DNA of 46,264 nucleotides. Source: Natrinema mahii. GTDB taxonomy: Archaea > Halobacteriota > Halobacteria > Halobacteriales > Natrialbaceae. Both the position numbers and the translations under genes were made by a program. Shown piece by piece: positions 16,242 through 23,987 of the stretch. A model generated the notes under the pieces. The model did no database searches. It saw only the letters and a list, made by a program, of their open reading frames with translations, and was not told the origin of the DNA. The stretch lies in the NCBI GenBank assembly GCA_000690595.2, contig JHUT02000016.1, positions 1 through 46,264 of the forward strand, written 5' to 3'. Each line of letters opens with the position of its first letter. Position 1 is the stretch's first letter.

Positions 16242-16781
16242 ATGCAGGAGTTCCAGGCGATCGTTATCTTCCTCGGACTCCCTGTCGTCGGCGGGTTCCT
16301 TACCCGGTACGTCGGCACGCGAGCCAAGAGCGAGGAGTGGTACGACGAGACGTTGGTCCCGAAAATCGACCCAGTCACACTCGTCGCGCCCCTCTTCACC
16401 GTGATCGTGATGTTCGCCACGCAGGGTGAGAACATCGTTGCCTCCCCCGGTGACGTACTCCTGATCGCTGTCCCGCTGACGATCTACTTCGTCGTGATGT
16501 TCCTTGTGAGCTTCGGGATGGGCAAAGGCATCGGCGCGGATTACTCGACGACGACGGCCATCGGGTTCACCGCCGCCTCGAACAACTTCGAACTCGCGAT
16601 CAACGTCATCACAATGGGTTGTTCAGCCGACGACGTCTGTCCCGCAGGATGGGCTGGAGAAAACCGCGATTGGAATCTCGACGACCCGGACGGGAAGTCG
16701 GCTGCTGAGGTCGGTCGCATCCGCGACGAGATCGAACGACGCGTGAACGACCTCGTTGACGAAGTTAAAAACTCTAGATAG
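16242..16781 (+). pseudogene. Chimeric remnant: middle of ACR3 fused in frame to the end of ArsC
   Basis: Residues 1 to about 120 match the second half of the arsenite exporter ACR3 ([48 protein letters not shown]). The match stops abruptly before the last membrane helices. The frame then continues as [17 protein letters not shown] and [11 protein letters not shown] with [13 protein letters not shown], the C-terminal half of a low-molecular-weight-phosphatase-type arsenate reductase. The ACR3 N-terminus and the catalytic CX5R loop of ArsC are both missing. A deletion between adjacent acr3 and arsC genes explains this. Full-length ACR3-ArsC fusions exist elsewhere, but this one lacks essential parts of both and is probably dead. 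Confidence 0.8.
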
Positions 16782-16841
16782 ATTATCGACCACGACACGG
16801 CAGCCAGAGACGGTCAAAACACGTCTGATACGAGTCGTAGC

Positions 16842-17402
16842 TTAGCAACCACACCCACAGTCCGATTCGTCACTGTCTGCCCCTTCGAAAAAGTCCCGGA
16901 CGTTCGACGAAAGCTGATAGGCTTGGCTCTCGCGTGATTTACTAGACTGCATCCCATTCGGTGCAATAGCTTGCACTAGCGACTCGACAAGGAGTCCGAC
17001 AGGCGCTGTCGAGTATTCCTCACCGCGGTACTGCCAGAGACGACAATCAACGTCCCCCTCACACTCACAGAGGTCTCCACACGATTCGCAGGTGTTTTCA
17101 ATATAGTCGGGCTGGATATCCCGACCATTGACACGGATCGTCGGAGACACGGCGAGTTGCGTCGCTTCAGCAGCCTCTAGCGTCGAGACGTGGATGTTTC
17201 TGACGGTTATGCCGACATCCAGCGCATCGAGAACCGGTTCGATCCGCTCAATCGCCGCCTCGAGTGCATCTTCAGTCCCCATACATCGGTCGCAGGATTC
17301 GTTGTCCAGATAGAGGAAATCGACAGTAACCGTCCGTCGTGTATACTCTTCGGCTGCGGGCTGAATAATCGATACCGTCTTGCTGTCTGTGGGATCGTCC
17401 AT
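16842..17402 (-). CDS. Cysteine-rich DUF2703 protein
   Basis: This encodes 186 residues. VDFLYLDNESCDRCMGTE (Cys37, Cys40) followed by a helix and SPTIRVNGRDI gives a thioredoxin-like outline typical of DUF2703. A second cluster, CESCGDLCECEGDVDC, and a tail DCGCGC add ten or more cysteines, so metal or metalloid binding is likely. It sits divergently from an HxlR-type regulator and between arsenic-type genes, which supports a role in metal or metalloid handling in the cytoplasm. The reaction is not known. Confidence 0.75.
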   Translation of the reverse strand: MDDPTDSKTVSIIQPAAEEYTRRTVTVDFLYLDNESCDRCMGTEDALEAAIERIEPVLDALDVGITVRNIHVSTLEAAEATQLAVSPTIRVNGRDIQPDYIENTCESCGDLCECEGDVDCRLWQYRGEEYSTAPVGLLVESLVQAIAPNGMQSSKSRESQAYQLSSNVRDFFEGADSDESDCGCGC

Positions 17403-17536
17403 CGCATTTCACCAGATGGCTTGCTGGCTCTTATACTGTTCAGTAATCAAACATAAACGTGCTTAGCGTATTGAAACCGTCTGGAGTAGGGGAGATACCG
17501 AACGTATATTTCGCTATAGCGGCTGATACTACAGTA
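17403..17536. promoter_or_regulatory. Divergent promoter between the DUF2703 and HxlR genes
   Basis: On the minus strand CGTTTATGTTTG (about 17447-17458) resembles a haloarchaeal TATA box for the DUF2703 gene. On the plus strand CGTATATTT (about 17506-17514) could serve the HxlR gene. The same TTTATGTTT string occurs before the arsR gene (about 18589-18597, minus strand), so these units may share a promoter type. Confidence 0.4.
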
Positions 17537-17947
17537 ATGAGCGAGCGCGAGCAGTGGCAAGCAAAATGGCACGGGTTACAGGACATTCTCGGGCCGAAGT
17601 GGACGCTGCACATCCTTCGTCTCCTGTCAGAAGGGCCCCAGGGGTTCAACGCTATTCAGCGCGAGCTTGATGACTTGACCGCACCGGTGCTCTCTCAGCG
17701 GCTCAAAGAGCTTCGGTGTCACGGCCTCGTCGAGCGGATGGTCGCAGATACGACCCCGCCGACGACGACGTACTCACTGACCGAGCAGGGAACTGAAATC
17801 GCTACTCAGCTTCGAGAACTGGAACCGCTCGTCGAGTTACACAATTATGAAGACGACCCCGAAACCGATGGCTGTTCGCCCACCTCACAGGAGTGTCGCG
17901 ACGAGGCCCTCACAACCGGATGCGTAACGGCTATTGATCACTGTTGA
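17537..17947 (+). CDS. HxlR-family winged-helix regulator with cysteine tail
   Basis: The ATG at 17537 gives 136 residues with the HxlR pattern: LGPKWTLHILRLLSEGPQGF, then FNAIQRELDDLTAPVLSQRL as the recognition region and YSLTEQG as the wing. After the HxlR core the tail carries four cysteines (DGC, QEC, TTGC, DHC), a likely site for thiol or metal sensing. It is divergent from the DUF2703 gene and probably controls it. The further upstream in-frame ATG at 17459 would place the promoter inside the gene, so it was not chosen. Confidence 0.85.
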   Translation: MSEREQWQAKWHGLQDILGPKWTLHILRLLSEGPQGFNAIQRELDDLTAPVLSQRLKELRCHGLVERMVADTTPPTTTYSLTEQGTEIATQLRELEPLVELHNYEDDPETDGCSPTSQECRDEALTTGCVTAIDHC

Positions 17948-18100
17948 ACCCGATATGACCAACGTACTTTTTTGGCGGCAGGCACTCCTCAGCGAGAACC
18001 ACGGGAAACACTAGCCGGACGGACGCTGGAAAACGAACTGGCAGCAAATAGCGGACGTGATGCTATGAATCGATTAGCACCGTTTCAATACTCGACCGGA

Positions 18101-18481
18101 CTATACCGGCTCTTCTGCCAGTGCGTCCGCGATATCGAGTAATTGCAGGACAGCTGTATCACCAATGCGGTAGTATGTCCACTTCCCCTGCCGGCGTGTT
18201 TTGACGAGGCCAGCGTCTTTGAGTTCTCGGAGGTGGCTCGCGACCGTCGATTGTGGGGCATCAAGGACGACCTGTAGCTCACACGCACAGAGTTCGCCAT
18301 CCCTGAGGGCTGCGAGGATGCGAATCCGATGTTGGTTCGCCAGTGCTTTGAACATCGTGAGCTGGCTTTCCACCTGTTCGTCGTCCGGAGCGAGTTCGAA
18401 CAGCGACGTCAGTCGGTTTTCCGGGTTCTCGTACAGTCGATCCAGCGTTTGTCGTGTCGATTCGGGTACTGAGTCAGTCAT
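18101..18481 (-). CDS. arsR: ArsR-family metal(loid)-sensing repressor
   Basis: This 126-residue winged-helix protein contains ELCACEL (Cys65, Cys67), the alpha-3 metal-binding motif of arsenic and cadmium sensors (ELCVCDL type), followed by APQSTVASHLRELKDAGLV as recognition helix and RRQGKWTYYRI as wing. It should release DNA when it binds As(III), Sb(III) or a similar metal. It lies downstream of the permease gene on the same strand, with its own upstream region of about 200 bp. Confidence 0.9.
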   Translation of the reverse strand: MTDSVPESTRQTLDRLYENPENRLTSLFELAPDDEQVESQLTMFKALANQHRIRILAALRDGELCACELQVVLDAPQSTVASHLRELKDAGLVKTRRQGKWTYYRIGDTAVLQLLDIADALAEEPV

Positions 18482-18585
18482 TCTCTCGTCTGTTTGTCTC
18501 CCTGGTCGCGTCTCCAGAGGAATATCTGCTCGTATTTCGGGTCGAGTCGCCCCGTCGATCGTGGTGACGTGCTAGTAGATGTCCG

Positions 18586-18600
18586 CAAAACATAAATCGG
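18586..18600 (-). promoter_or_regulatory. Candidate arsR promoter (TATA box)
   Basis: On the minus strand CCGATTTATGTTTTG contains a TATA-like box about 105-120 bp before the arsR start. It shares TTTATGTTT with the region before the DUF2703 gene. The stretch 18482-18679 has no gene. Confidence 0.35.
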
Positions 18601-18679
18601 TAATGTTCGGTTTGACGCAAATCTGTATGGCACTCAGCTGTCCACGTCCTCGTGCAAGGGAATAGTTCGATCTGCTGTG

Positions 18680-19609
18680 TTACAACAGCAGATTGAACAG
18701 GAGCCCGATACTCAGGATCCCCGTCGCGACCGTCGCCGCGAACGCCGCGATAAGCTCTTTCTTCATTACCTTCTTGAGGATCATGAACTGCGGGAGCGAG
18801 AGCGCTGCGACGGACATCATAAACGCGAGCCCCGTCCCCACGGGCAGTCCCTTCCCGATGAGCGATTCGACGACCGGGATAACGCCGAGGATATTCGTGT
18901 AGATCGGGACACCGACGGCGACCGCGCCGAAGACACCGAGCGGGCCGGACAGGTACTCGGTCACGATCGCCTGTGGAACGAATCCGTGGATGACTGCGCC
19001 GAGTCCCACGCCGATCACGACGTACGGAATTATCTCTTTGATAATGTCTTTCGCCTCGACGTACGCCTGTCGTGCACGTTCTCTGTGCGTTGGCTCGTCG
19101 ATGTCGACGTCCGAATCGCCGAAATCGAACTCTTCGATATACTTCTCGAGGCCAGCCTTGTTCAGGACGAACCCGCTTGTCATGCCGATGGTGATACCGC
19201 TCACGGCGTACAGTGCCGTCAGTTCGATCCCGACGACGCCGGGGAGAACCACGAGCGCAGCCTCGTTGATCATCGGAGAGACGGCGAGGAACGTCATCGT
19301 GACGCCGAAGGGGATGCCCGCGCCCACCATCCCGAGGAATATCGGAATCGTCGAACACGAGCAGAACGGCGAGACGATGCCGAGCAGTGCAGCGAGGAGA
19401 TAGCCGGTGATCGCTCGCTTGCCCGAGAGGTAGTCTCGAATCTTCTCCGGCGGGAAGTACGTCCGCAGGTAGCCCACGCCGAAGATGACCGCCACCAGCA
19501 GCGTGATGATCTTCAGCGTGTCGTAGACCCAGAAGTGGACTGCTGCTCTGGGTGCGCCAGTCAGGCCGAGCGTCTCGACGACCCAGGTCGCGAACTGCTC
19601 GACGACCAT
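18680..19609 (-). CDS. ArsP-like permease (DUF318/UPF0718 family)
   Basis: This 309-residue membrane protein has about eight helices. The first conserved block, GIVSPFCSCSTIPIFLGMVGAGIPFG (Cys83, Cys85), and the later NILGVIPVVESLIGKGLPVGTGLAFMMSVAALSLPQ are the two hallmark repeats of this family. ArsP members export trivalent organoarsenicals; others move unknown metals. A charged loop (FDFGDSDVDIDEPTHRERA) separates the halves. The small redox protein gene ends 4 bp upstream of its start, and an ArsR gene follows, supporting metalloid export. Confidence 0.85.
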   Translation of the reverse strand: MVVEQFATWVVETLGLTGAPRAAVHFWVYDTLKIITLLVAVIFGVGYLRTYFPPEKIRDYLSGKRAITGYLLAALLGIVSPFCSCSTIPIFLGMVGAGIPFGVTMTFLAVSPMINEAALVVLPGVVGIELTALYAVSGITIGMTSGFVLNKAGLEKYIEEFDFGDSDVDIDEPTHRERARQAYVEAKDIIKEIIPYVVIGVGLGAVIHGFVPQAIVTEYLSGPLGVFGAVAVGVPIYTNILGVIPVVESLIGKGLPVGTGLAFMMSVAALSLPQFMILKKVMKKELIAAFAATVATGILSIGLLFNLLL

Positions 19610-19613
19610 CCTG

Positions 19614-19856
19614 TTACAGGCGCTCCTCGATGTACTCTTTCAGTTCGGCTGCAGGTGGATTCGACCCAGTGAACACCATCTCGTCATCGATTTCGAACCC
19701 GGGCGTCGACATGATGCCTTTCTCGGCGAGCTTCACGGTATCACCTTCTTTCTCGACGTCGGCGTCGAATCCGTGCTCGTCGACGACATTCTGCGTCTTG
19801 GCTTTCAGGTTCGAACAGTTGCTACAGCCGTCCGGTCCGTAGATTGTGATCTTCAT
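19614..19856 (-). CDS. Small thioredoxin-fold redox protein
   Basis: This encodes 80 residues. MKITIYGPDGCSNC has the CxxC site (Cys11, Cys14), and GIMSTPGFEIDDEMVFTG carries the cis-proline of the thioredoxin fold. It matches the redox-active disulfide protein 2 family (MTH895 type). It is the first gene of a two-gene operon with the permease and is often found with it in other genomes, presumably handing a thiol-bound metalloid to, or reducing, the permease CxC motif. This partnership is inference. Confidence 0.85.
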   Translation of the reverse strand: MKITIYGPDGCSNCSNLKAKTQNVVDEHGFDADVEKEGDTVKLAEKGIMSTPGFEIDDEMVFTGSNPPAAELKEYIEERL

Positions 19857-20235
19857 TGTATCCCTCTGGCAGCTCTCCTACCGGAAGTACCACTGAAACC
19901 AGAGCCGCAGGCAACTGATCTCGTTCGGCCTGTGGTGGTCATGGTTCCACCGGAGTTTGGCGCTGCCATTCATATCGAGTTTTCTCGGTTTGGCACAAGT
20001 ACGTTTCGACTATCTTCGATTCGTCTTTACTGCTGTCACGAAGTAACTGTCTACCTCCTCCGGTGCCTCTTTGGCCCGTCCGTATCGAATTACGGTGCTC
20101 ACAGAGTCTGTGAGTGCCGTTGTATGACGATCTCTCCGTGGGGTTGTGCAGTCTGATCTTCGTACTCCTCGGCCGTTACACCTCGAGTTCATTGGAATCG
20201 TCAGGATCGGCCTCGAGCATCCAACCCTCACCGAA
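19857..20235. other. Intergenic stretch without a recognised gene
   Basis: The first part probably carries the promoter of the redox-permease operon on the minus strand. No RNA gene, repeat or convincing reading frame is seen. Confidence 0.3.
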
Positions 20236-20401
20236 AGGAGTCCTCATTGACGAGTTCGGGGGCGGCGAACAGGTCATCGTTGACCGCGACGACCTCGCCT
20301 ACGCGATCAACTCCGACATCGGCGACGGCTATTTACACGCCGTCAACGCCAAGTCGAATCGGGACATGAGAGAGGACTACGAACTCGAGAGAGCGACGTG
20401 A
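20236..20401 (+). pseudogene. Coding-like fragment of unknown origin, no start
   Basis: The frame reads KGVLIDEFGGGEQVIVDRDD and continues with SDIGDGYLHAVNAKSNRD before TGA at 20399-20401. Third positions are strongly G/C, as in real haloarchaeal genes, but the sequence upstream changes character and offers no plausible start near by. I treat it as the 3' end of a lost gene. The family is not recognised. Confidence 0.35.
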
Positions 20402-20586
20402 TCAAGATCGTGAGCAACAACTGACGGCCGGTGTGAACGGTCGGACCACGACTGCGCTTGTCGTCGCCGAACGGAGTGGTCGTCTATCCGAGAAACACGT
20501 ATCCGGGAGGTAAGTGCCGGGCAACGAAACGAGACGGAGATGGCAATACGATCACAGATGTCTCCCACTTCGTTTCGCGTCTCCAC

Positions 20587-20979
20587 ATGAACGCTCGCCG
20601 CAATCGCCGCCTGAGTGCTATCGTTGGAGCGGTTCTGCTCCTCATCGCGGGTGGGACGGCGTTCTTGTGGGAGGGGCTGTTCGAAGCGCCGGTGTTGCTC
20701 GCTCAGGTAACGGTGCTAGGACTGGCTGGCTGCTGTGATATCGTCGCGGCGGCCAACACCCGGCTGACCGATCGCTGGGCGTGATATCAATGGAGCGGTC
20801 TCGGCAACGTCCTGCTTGGATTGGCGCTCCCACTCGGAGTTGTGGGCAGCGATGACGAACTCGTCTTCGCTGTCGTGGCCGGGGACGGTTCCCGCTCGCT
20901 GGTATCACTGGGAATCGACATGTTCGGATTCCACGGGGCGTATACTCGAGGTGAACGACTCAACCGAACCGACAGCTGA
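20587..20979 (+). pseudogene. Small membrane protein interrupted by an in-frame TGA
   Basis: The ATG at 20587 opens a frame with two membrane helices (SAIVGAVLLLIAGGTAFLW and VLLAQVTVLGLAGCCDIVAA) and stops at TGA 20782-20784 after 65 residues. The same frame continues YQWSGLGNVLLGLALPLGVV, a third helix, and ends naturally at 20977-20979 after RLNRTDS. A CGA to TGA change would restore a protein of 130 residues. The function is unknown. Confidence 0.6.
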
Positions 20980-21043
20980 AACCGTCGGTCACGCGTCTGG
21001 GTTTAGAAAGCGCTATACGACTGGGATACGAGAGTATCTCAAA

Positions 21044-21817
21044 ATGAATGCGCTAAAGCTTGACATGGTCCAGTACGATTGCCCGTACATCAGGACCAGC
21101 CGGGAACATGACGTCGCCTTCCATACCCAACACTGGGAGTTCAATCAAGCCGATCGCACTCTCGAGACGCGGCTGCTCGCGATCGGAGCGAACGCCGAAG
21201 AGTTACACGGTGCATTCGAGACGCTCGATGGGTACGAAATGCTTCGGGGATACGATCTCCTCTCTCGGAAACAGAACACGGCACTCGTTCGCTCACGGAT
21301 CGACGAAACCGACGCCATGCGAACGATTCGAGAGAACGACGGTTACGTGACCGGCCCGTTCGTGGTTCGAAACGGCAGCGAGATTTGGAACGTCGGCTTC
21401 GACCGAGAGCAGTCGGCAGACGACGCCCTTGCAGAACTCGAGGGTTCGAACGAGTTTACGGTCAGAAGCGACGACTCGGTCCATATCGACGACTTTTTCG
21501 ACATCCTCCAGAACGTCGAATCCCTCGGTGCGATGCTTCGAGCCCTGCAAAGCCTCACGGACAGGGAACGCGAGACGCTCGAGGCCGCAGTCGAGAAGGG
21601 GTACTTTTCGACGCCACGGGGGGCAACCCTCGACGACGTTGCCGACGCGTTCGACATCTCGAAGATGGGTGCCTCCAAGAACCTCCGCCGAAGCCAGCGA
21701 AAGGTCCTCCGTCAGGTCGTTCGTGTCATGAACGACGTCGAAGCCCAGATGCAGTTACAAGAGGAGACGTCGACGACCCAGCGGGAGCCGGAAACTGCCG
21801 ATCGGGTCGAAGAGTGA
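21044..21817 (+). CDS. HTH-10 (bacterio-opsin activator-like) regulator
   Basis: This encodes 257 residues from the ATG at 21044. The N-terminal part (to about 180) is the sensor-like domain common to haloarchaeal HTH-10 proteins. The C-terminal part LTDRERETLEAAVEKGYFSTPRG, then DVADAFDISKMGASKNLRRSQRKVL, is the HTH-10 DNA-binding domain. It ends at 21817, immediately before the 3' end of the CoA-transferase gene on the other strand (21818). It is a reasonable candidate regulator of the two catabolic operons, on position alone. Confidence 0.88.
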   Translation: MNALKLDMVQYDCPYIRTSREHDVAFHTQHWEFNQADRTLETRLLAIGANAEELHGAFETLDGYEMLRGYDLLSRKQNTALVRSRIDETDAMRTIRENDGYVTGPFVVRNGSEIWNVGFDREQSADDALAELEGSNEFTVRSDDSVHIDDFFDILQNVESLGAMLRALQSLTDRERETLEAAVEKGYFSTPRGATLDDVADAFDISKMGASKNLRRSQRKVLRQVVRVMNDVEAQMQLQEETSTTQREPETADRVEE

Positions 21818-22576
21818 TCAGCGAATAACGCCTCGTGGGTCGATCTCCGCGCGCAGCAGCCGTAACTGTTCCGCAGTCGGCTCCGGACTCCGCTCGTACT
21901 CGCCGATATGAATCCGGAAGCTGCTTTCCTCGTTGATCGTCGCCTCTTCGATACCCGGGTGTAAGAACTCGAGTGTCAGTTCCCGGTCGTCGTCGAAGCC
22001 GTAGACGCCATACTGGGTGATGACGTGGCTCGGCCCGGTCTCGGCGGGCAGTCCAGCTTCTTCGCGTGCGCCCGGCCCCTCAAGGTAGCCCGGCGTGGTG
22101 CGAAAGTCAAGTTCCTCGACGAAACTCGCCTCGTCTTGACGCATCGTGACGATCGTTTCGTTGGCGAGCGATCCGATGTCGTTTGCACCGCCGCTGCCCG
22201 GGAACCGGACGGTCGGACGCTCCCAGTCGCCGATAACTGTCGAGTTGAGGTTACCACGGCGGTCGATCTGTGCAGCGCCGAGAAAACCGTAGTCGACGAA
22301 GCCGGCGCTCATGTAGGACATGACGTCGTGCATCCCGGCGGCTTTGACGCCCCTGTGGAAGGTTCGCTCGTCGCCGACCGAGATCGGCAGTTCGGGTGCT
22401 TCTGGCCCGATACCGCCGGCCTCGTAGATCATGGTCGCATCGGGTGCGTGCGTTCGCTGAGCGAGCATCGCCGCAAGCATCGGCATTCCCGTCCCGACGA
22501 TGATCGTACTCTCGTCCTCGATGAGACTCGCCGCGACGGTCGTCAGCAGTTCCGTCGACGTATACTCCTCGCTCAT
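21818..22576 (-). CDS. CoA-transferase, beta subunit (GctB/IpdB-like)
   Basis: This 252-residue family I CoA-transferase subunit has IIVGTGMPMLAAMLAQRTHAP, a glycine turn MIYEAGGIGPE and GAAQIDRRGNLNSTVIGDW, then FPGSGGANDIGSLANETIV. These are the beta-subunit blocks of glutaconate CoA-transferase and IpdB-type proteins. With the alpha subunit it should move CoA between short or ring-derived acyl groups, or hydrolyse a ring CoA ester. The substrate cannot be read from the sequence. Its start overlaps the alpha-subunit stop. Confidence 0.85.
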   Translation of the reverse strand: MSEEYTSTELLTTVAASLIEDESTIIVGTGMPMLAAMLAQRTHAPDATMIYEAGGIGPEAPELPISVGDERTFHRGVKAAGMHDVMSYMSAGFVDYGFLGAAQIDRRGNLNSTVIGDWERPTVRFPGSGGANDIGSLANETIVTMRQDEASFVEELDFRTTPGYLEGPGAREEAGLPAETGPSHVITQYGVYGFDDDRELTLEFLHPGIEEATINEESSFRIHIGEYERSPEPTAEQLRLLRAEIDPRGVIR

Positions 22577-23595
22577 GCCCGCTCACCTCCTTCGGGGCCG
22601 CCCGCGTCCGGGCGCTCGTAGTTCTCGATCGCTTCGAGGTCGGCGAGTCGCTCCTCACCACCGATAACCTCGAGATACTCCGCAAAGTCCTCGGTCCCGG
22701 TGACGTAGCGCTCGAGGTACTCCTCGAGGCCGTCCTCGGTCGTCGTGAGGTCCATCCACTCCTCGAGGTGGTCCTCATCGAAGTAGTACTGGTAAGGCAT
22801 CTCTCCGGGATGGCTCCCGTAGGGCGCTTCGACGACCGCATCGACGAGGAAGTAGGGGATCTCGACGTCTTTGGGCCGCGCCCGAAGTTCGTCGCTGTCG
22901 ACGATTTCTTCGGCGGTGATGATCAGACGCTTCGCTGCTCCTGCGAGTTCCGGGTCCTCGACGCTGATTCCGTCGATGACCGCGTTGCCGTACTTGTCGG
23001 CTTTCGAGACGTGGATGCAGACGGCGTCGGGATAACAGGCGGGCACGAGCGTGATCGGGTCGCCGGTCCAGGGTGCTTCGACGATCTTCGCTGCACTCTT
23101 CTCGAAGGTCTCCGTCCCTGCGAGGATGCGAGCGGGGACGAACGGGACACCCATCTTCGCGGCGAGGAACCGCCACTGCAGGGTCGCGTTGCTCGCTTCG
23201 GCAACGACCTCGACATCGCCCTCTTCGACTCGCCGGCGGCCTGCAGGAGCGAGTCCACGGGTTTCGTGAGCGAAACAGTAGGCAGCTTCGACTTTCGAGA
23301 CTGCCCCTGCTGCGATCAGCAGATCGGCGTCGAAGACGGTCGTCTTCCCCGAGAGTGTCAGGTTCTCGATGTCCTGTCTGACAATCTCGTGGAGGATCGG
23401 CGTCGAAATCCGGACGTGACCGAAGCCGCCGCTGGCGAGGAGGTCACCGTCGTCGACGAACCGCTCGACCGCCTCGCTCGCGGACATCCGTTTGTCCTCG
23501 AACGCCCGCGAGCGCTTTTCCCGGTTCCACGCTCTAACGTCGTCTGGGTGTTCCCAGCCGACGAGTTCGCCGTCTCCCTCCTCGATGACGTTCAT
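22573..23595 (-). CDS. CoA-transferase, alpha subunit (GctA/IpdA-like)
   Basis: This 340-residue protein has the alpha-subunit order: KRMSASEAVERFVDDGDLLASGGFGHVRIS, then KIVEAPWTGDPITLVPACYPDAVCIHVSKADKYGNAVIDG and a long acidic helical tail (DHLEEWMDLTTTEDGLEEYLERYV) typical of GctA/IpdA. It overlaps the genes on both sides by 4 bp, so thiolase, DUF35, alpha and beta are made as one unit. Confidence 0.87.
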   Translation of the reverse strand: MNVIEEGDGELVGWEHPDDVRAWNREKRSRAFEDKRMSASEAVERFVDDGDLLASGGFGHVRISTPILHEIVRQDIENLTLSGKTTVFDADLLIAAGAVSKVEAAYCFAHETRGLAPAGRRRVEEGDVEVVAEASNATLQWRFLAAKMGVPFVPARILAGTETFEKSAAKIVEAPWTGDPITLVPACYPDAVCIHVSKADKYGNAVIDGISVEDPELAGAAKRLIITAEEIVDSDELRARPKDVEIPYFLVDAVVEAPYGSHPGEMPYQYYFDEDHLEEWMDLTTTEDGLEEYLERYVTGTEDFAEYLEVIGGEERLADLEAIENYERPDAGGPEGGERA

Positions 23596-23987
23596 CGATC
23601 GCTCACCTCGCCTGCAGGACGGAACGCGACGAACCGCTTGCCGCTCGTCTCCGTCTCGAGTGCCGTCACTGCGACCTCGAGACCGGTCTCGACGGCGTCG
23701 GGATCGATTCCAGTGATCTGTCCCGTCAGCGTCACGGGACCGAACTCGGCGATCGCGATCGCGTCGGGAGTGTCCGCGCCGAAATCAGGATGCGGAACCC
23801 GGATGATGGTTTTCGATTCGACCGTCCCGGTTTCCGGCAGCGGCTCGCGCTCGAGGGCGGTCGCTGCTCCCGTCATGGCCGGTGGGACGAGCGTCCGCCC
23901 GTCACAACGGAGGTAGTAGCCCTCGCCAGCCTCGAGTGCGTCGAGCCAGGCGTCGTAGCCGGTTTCGCGGGCTATTTCGACGCTCAT
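23592..23987 (-). CDS. DUF35-type OB-fold protein, partner of the thiolase
   Basis: This encodes 131 residues. The N-terminal helix DAWLDALEAGEGYYLRCDGRTLVPP and the strands VTLTGQITGIDPDAVETGLEVAV fit the DUF35 OB-fold, whose members bind CoA esters and form complexes with SCP2-type thiolases. The usual zinc ribbon (two CxxC pairs) is lost; only one cysteine remains. The gene overlaps the thiolase stop and the CoA-transferase start by 4 bp each, so a complex with the thiolase is likely. Confidence 0.8.
   Translation of the reverse strand: MSVEIARETGYDAWLDALEAGEGYYLRCDGRTLVPPAMTGAATALEREPLPETGTVESKTIIRVPHPDFGADTPDAIAIAEFGPVTLTGQITGIDPDAVETGLEVAVTALETETSGKRFVAFRPAGEVSDR

Noticed and set aside
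18677-19672. Plus-strand frame of 331 codons
   Set aside because: Antisense to the ArsP-like permease, whose motifs are clear; the plus frame is charged low-complexity sequence.
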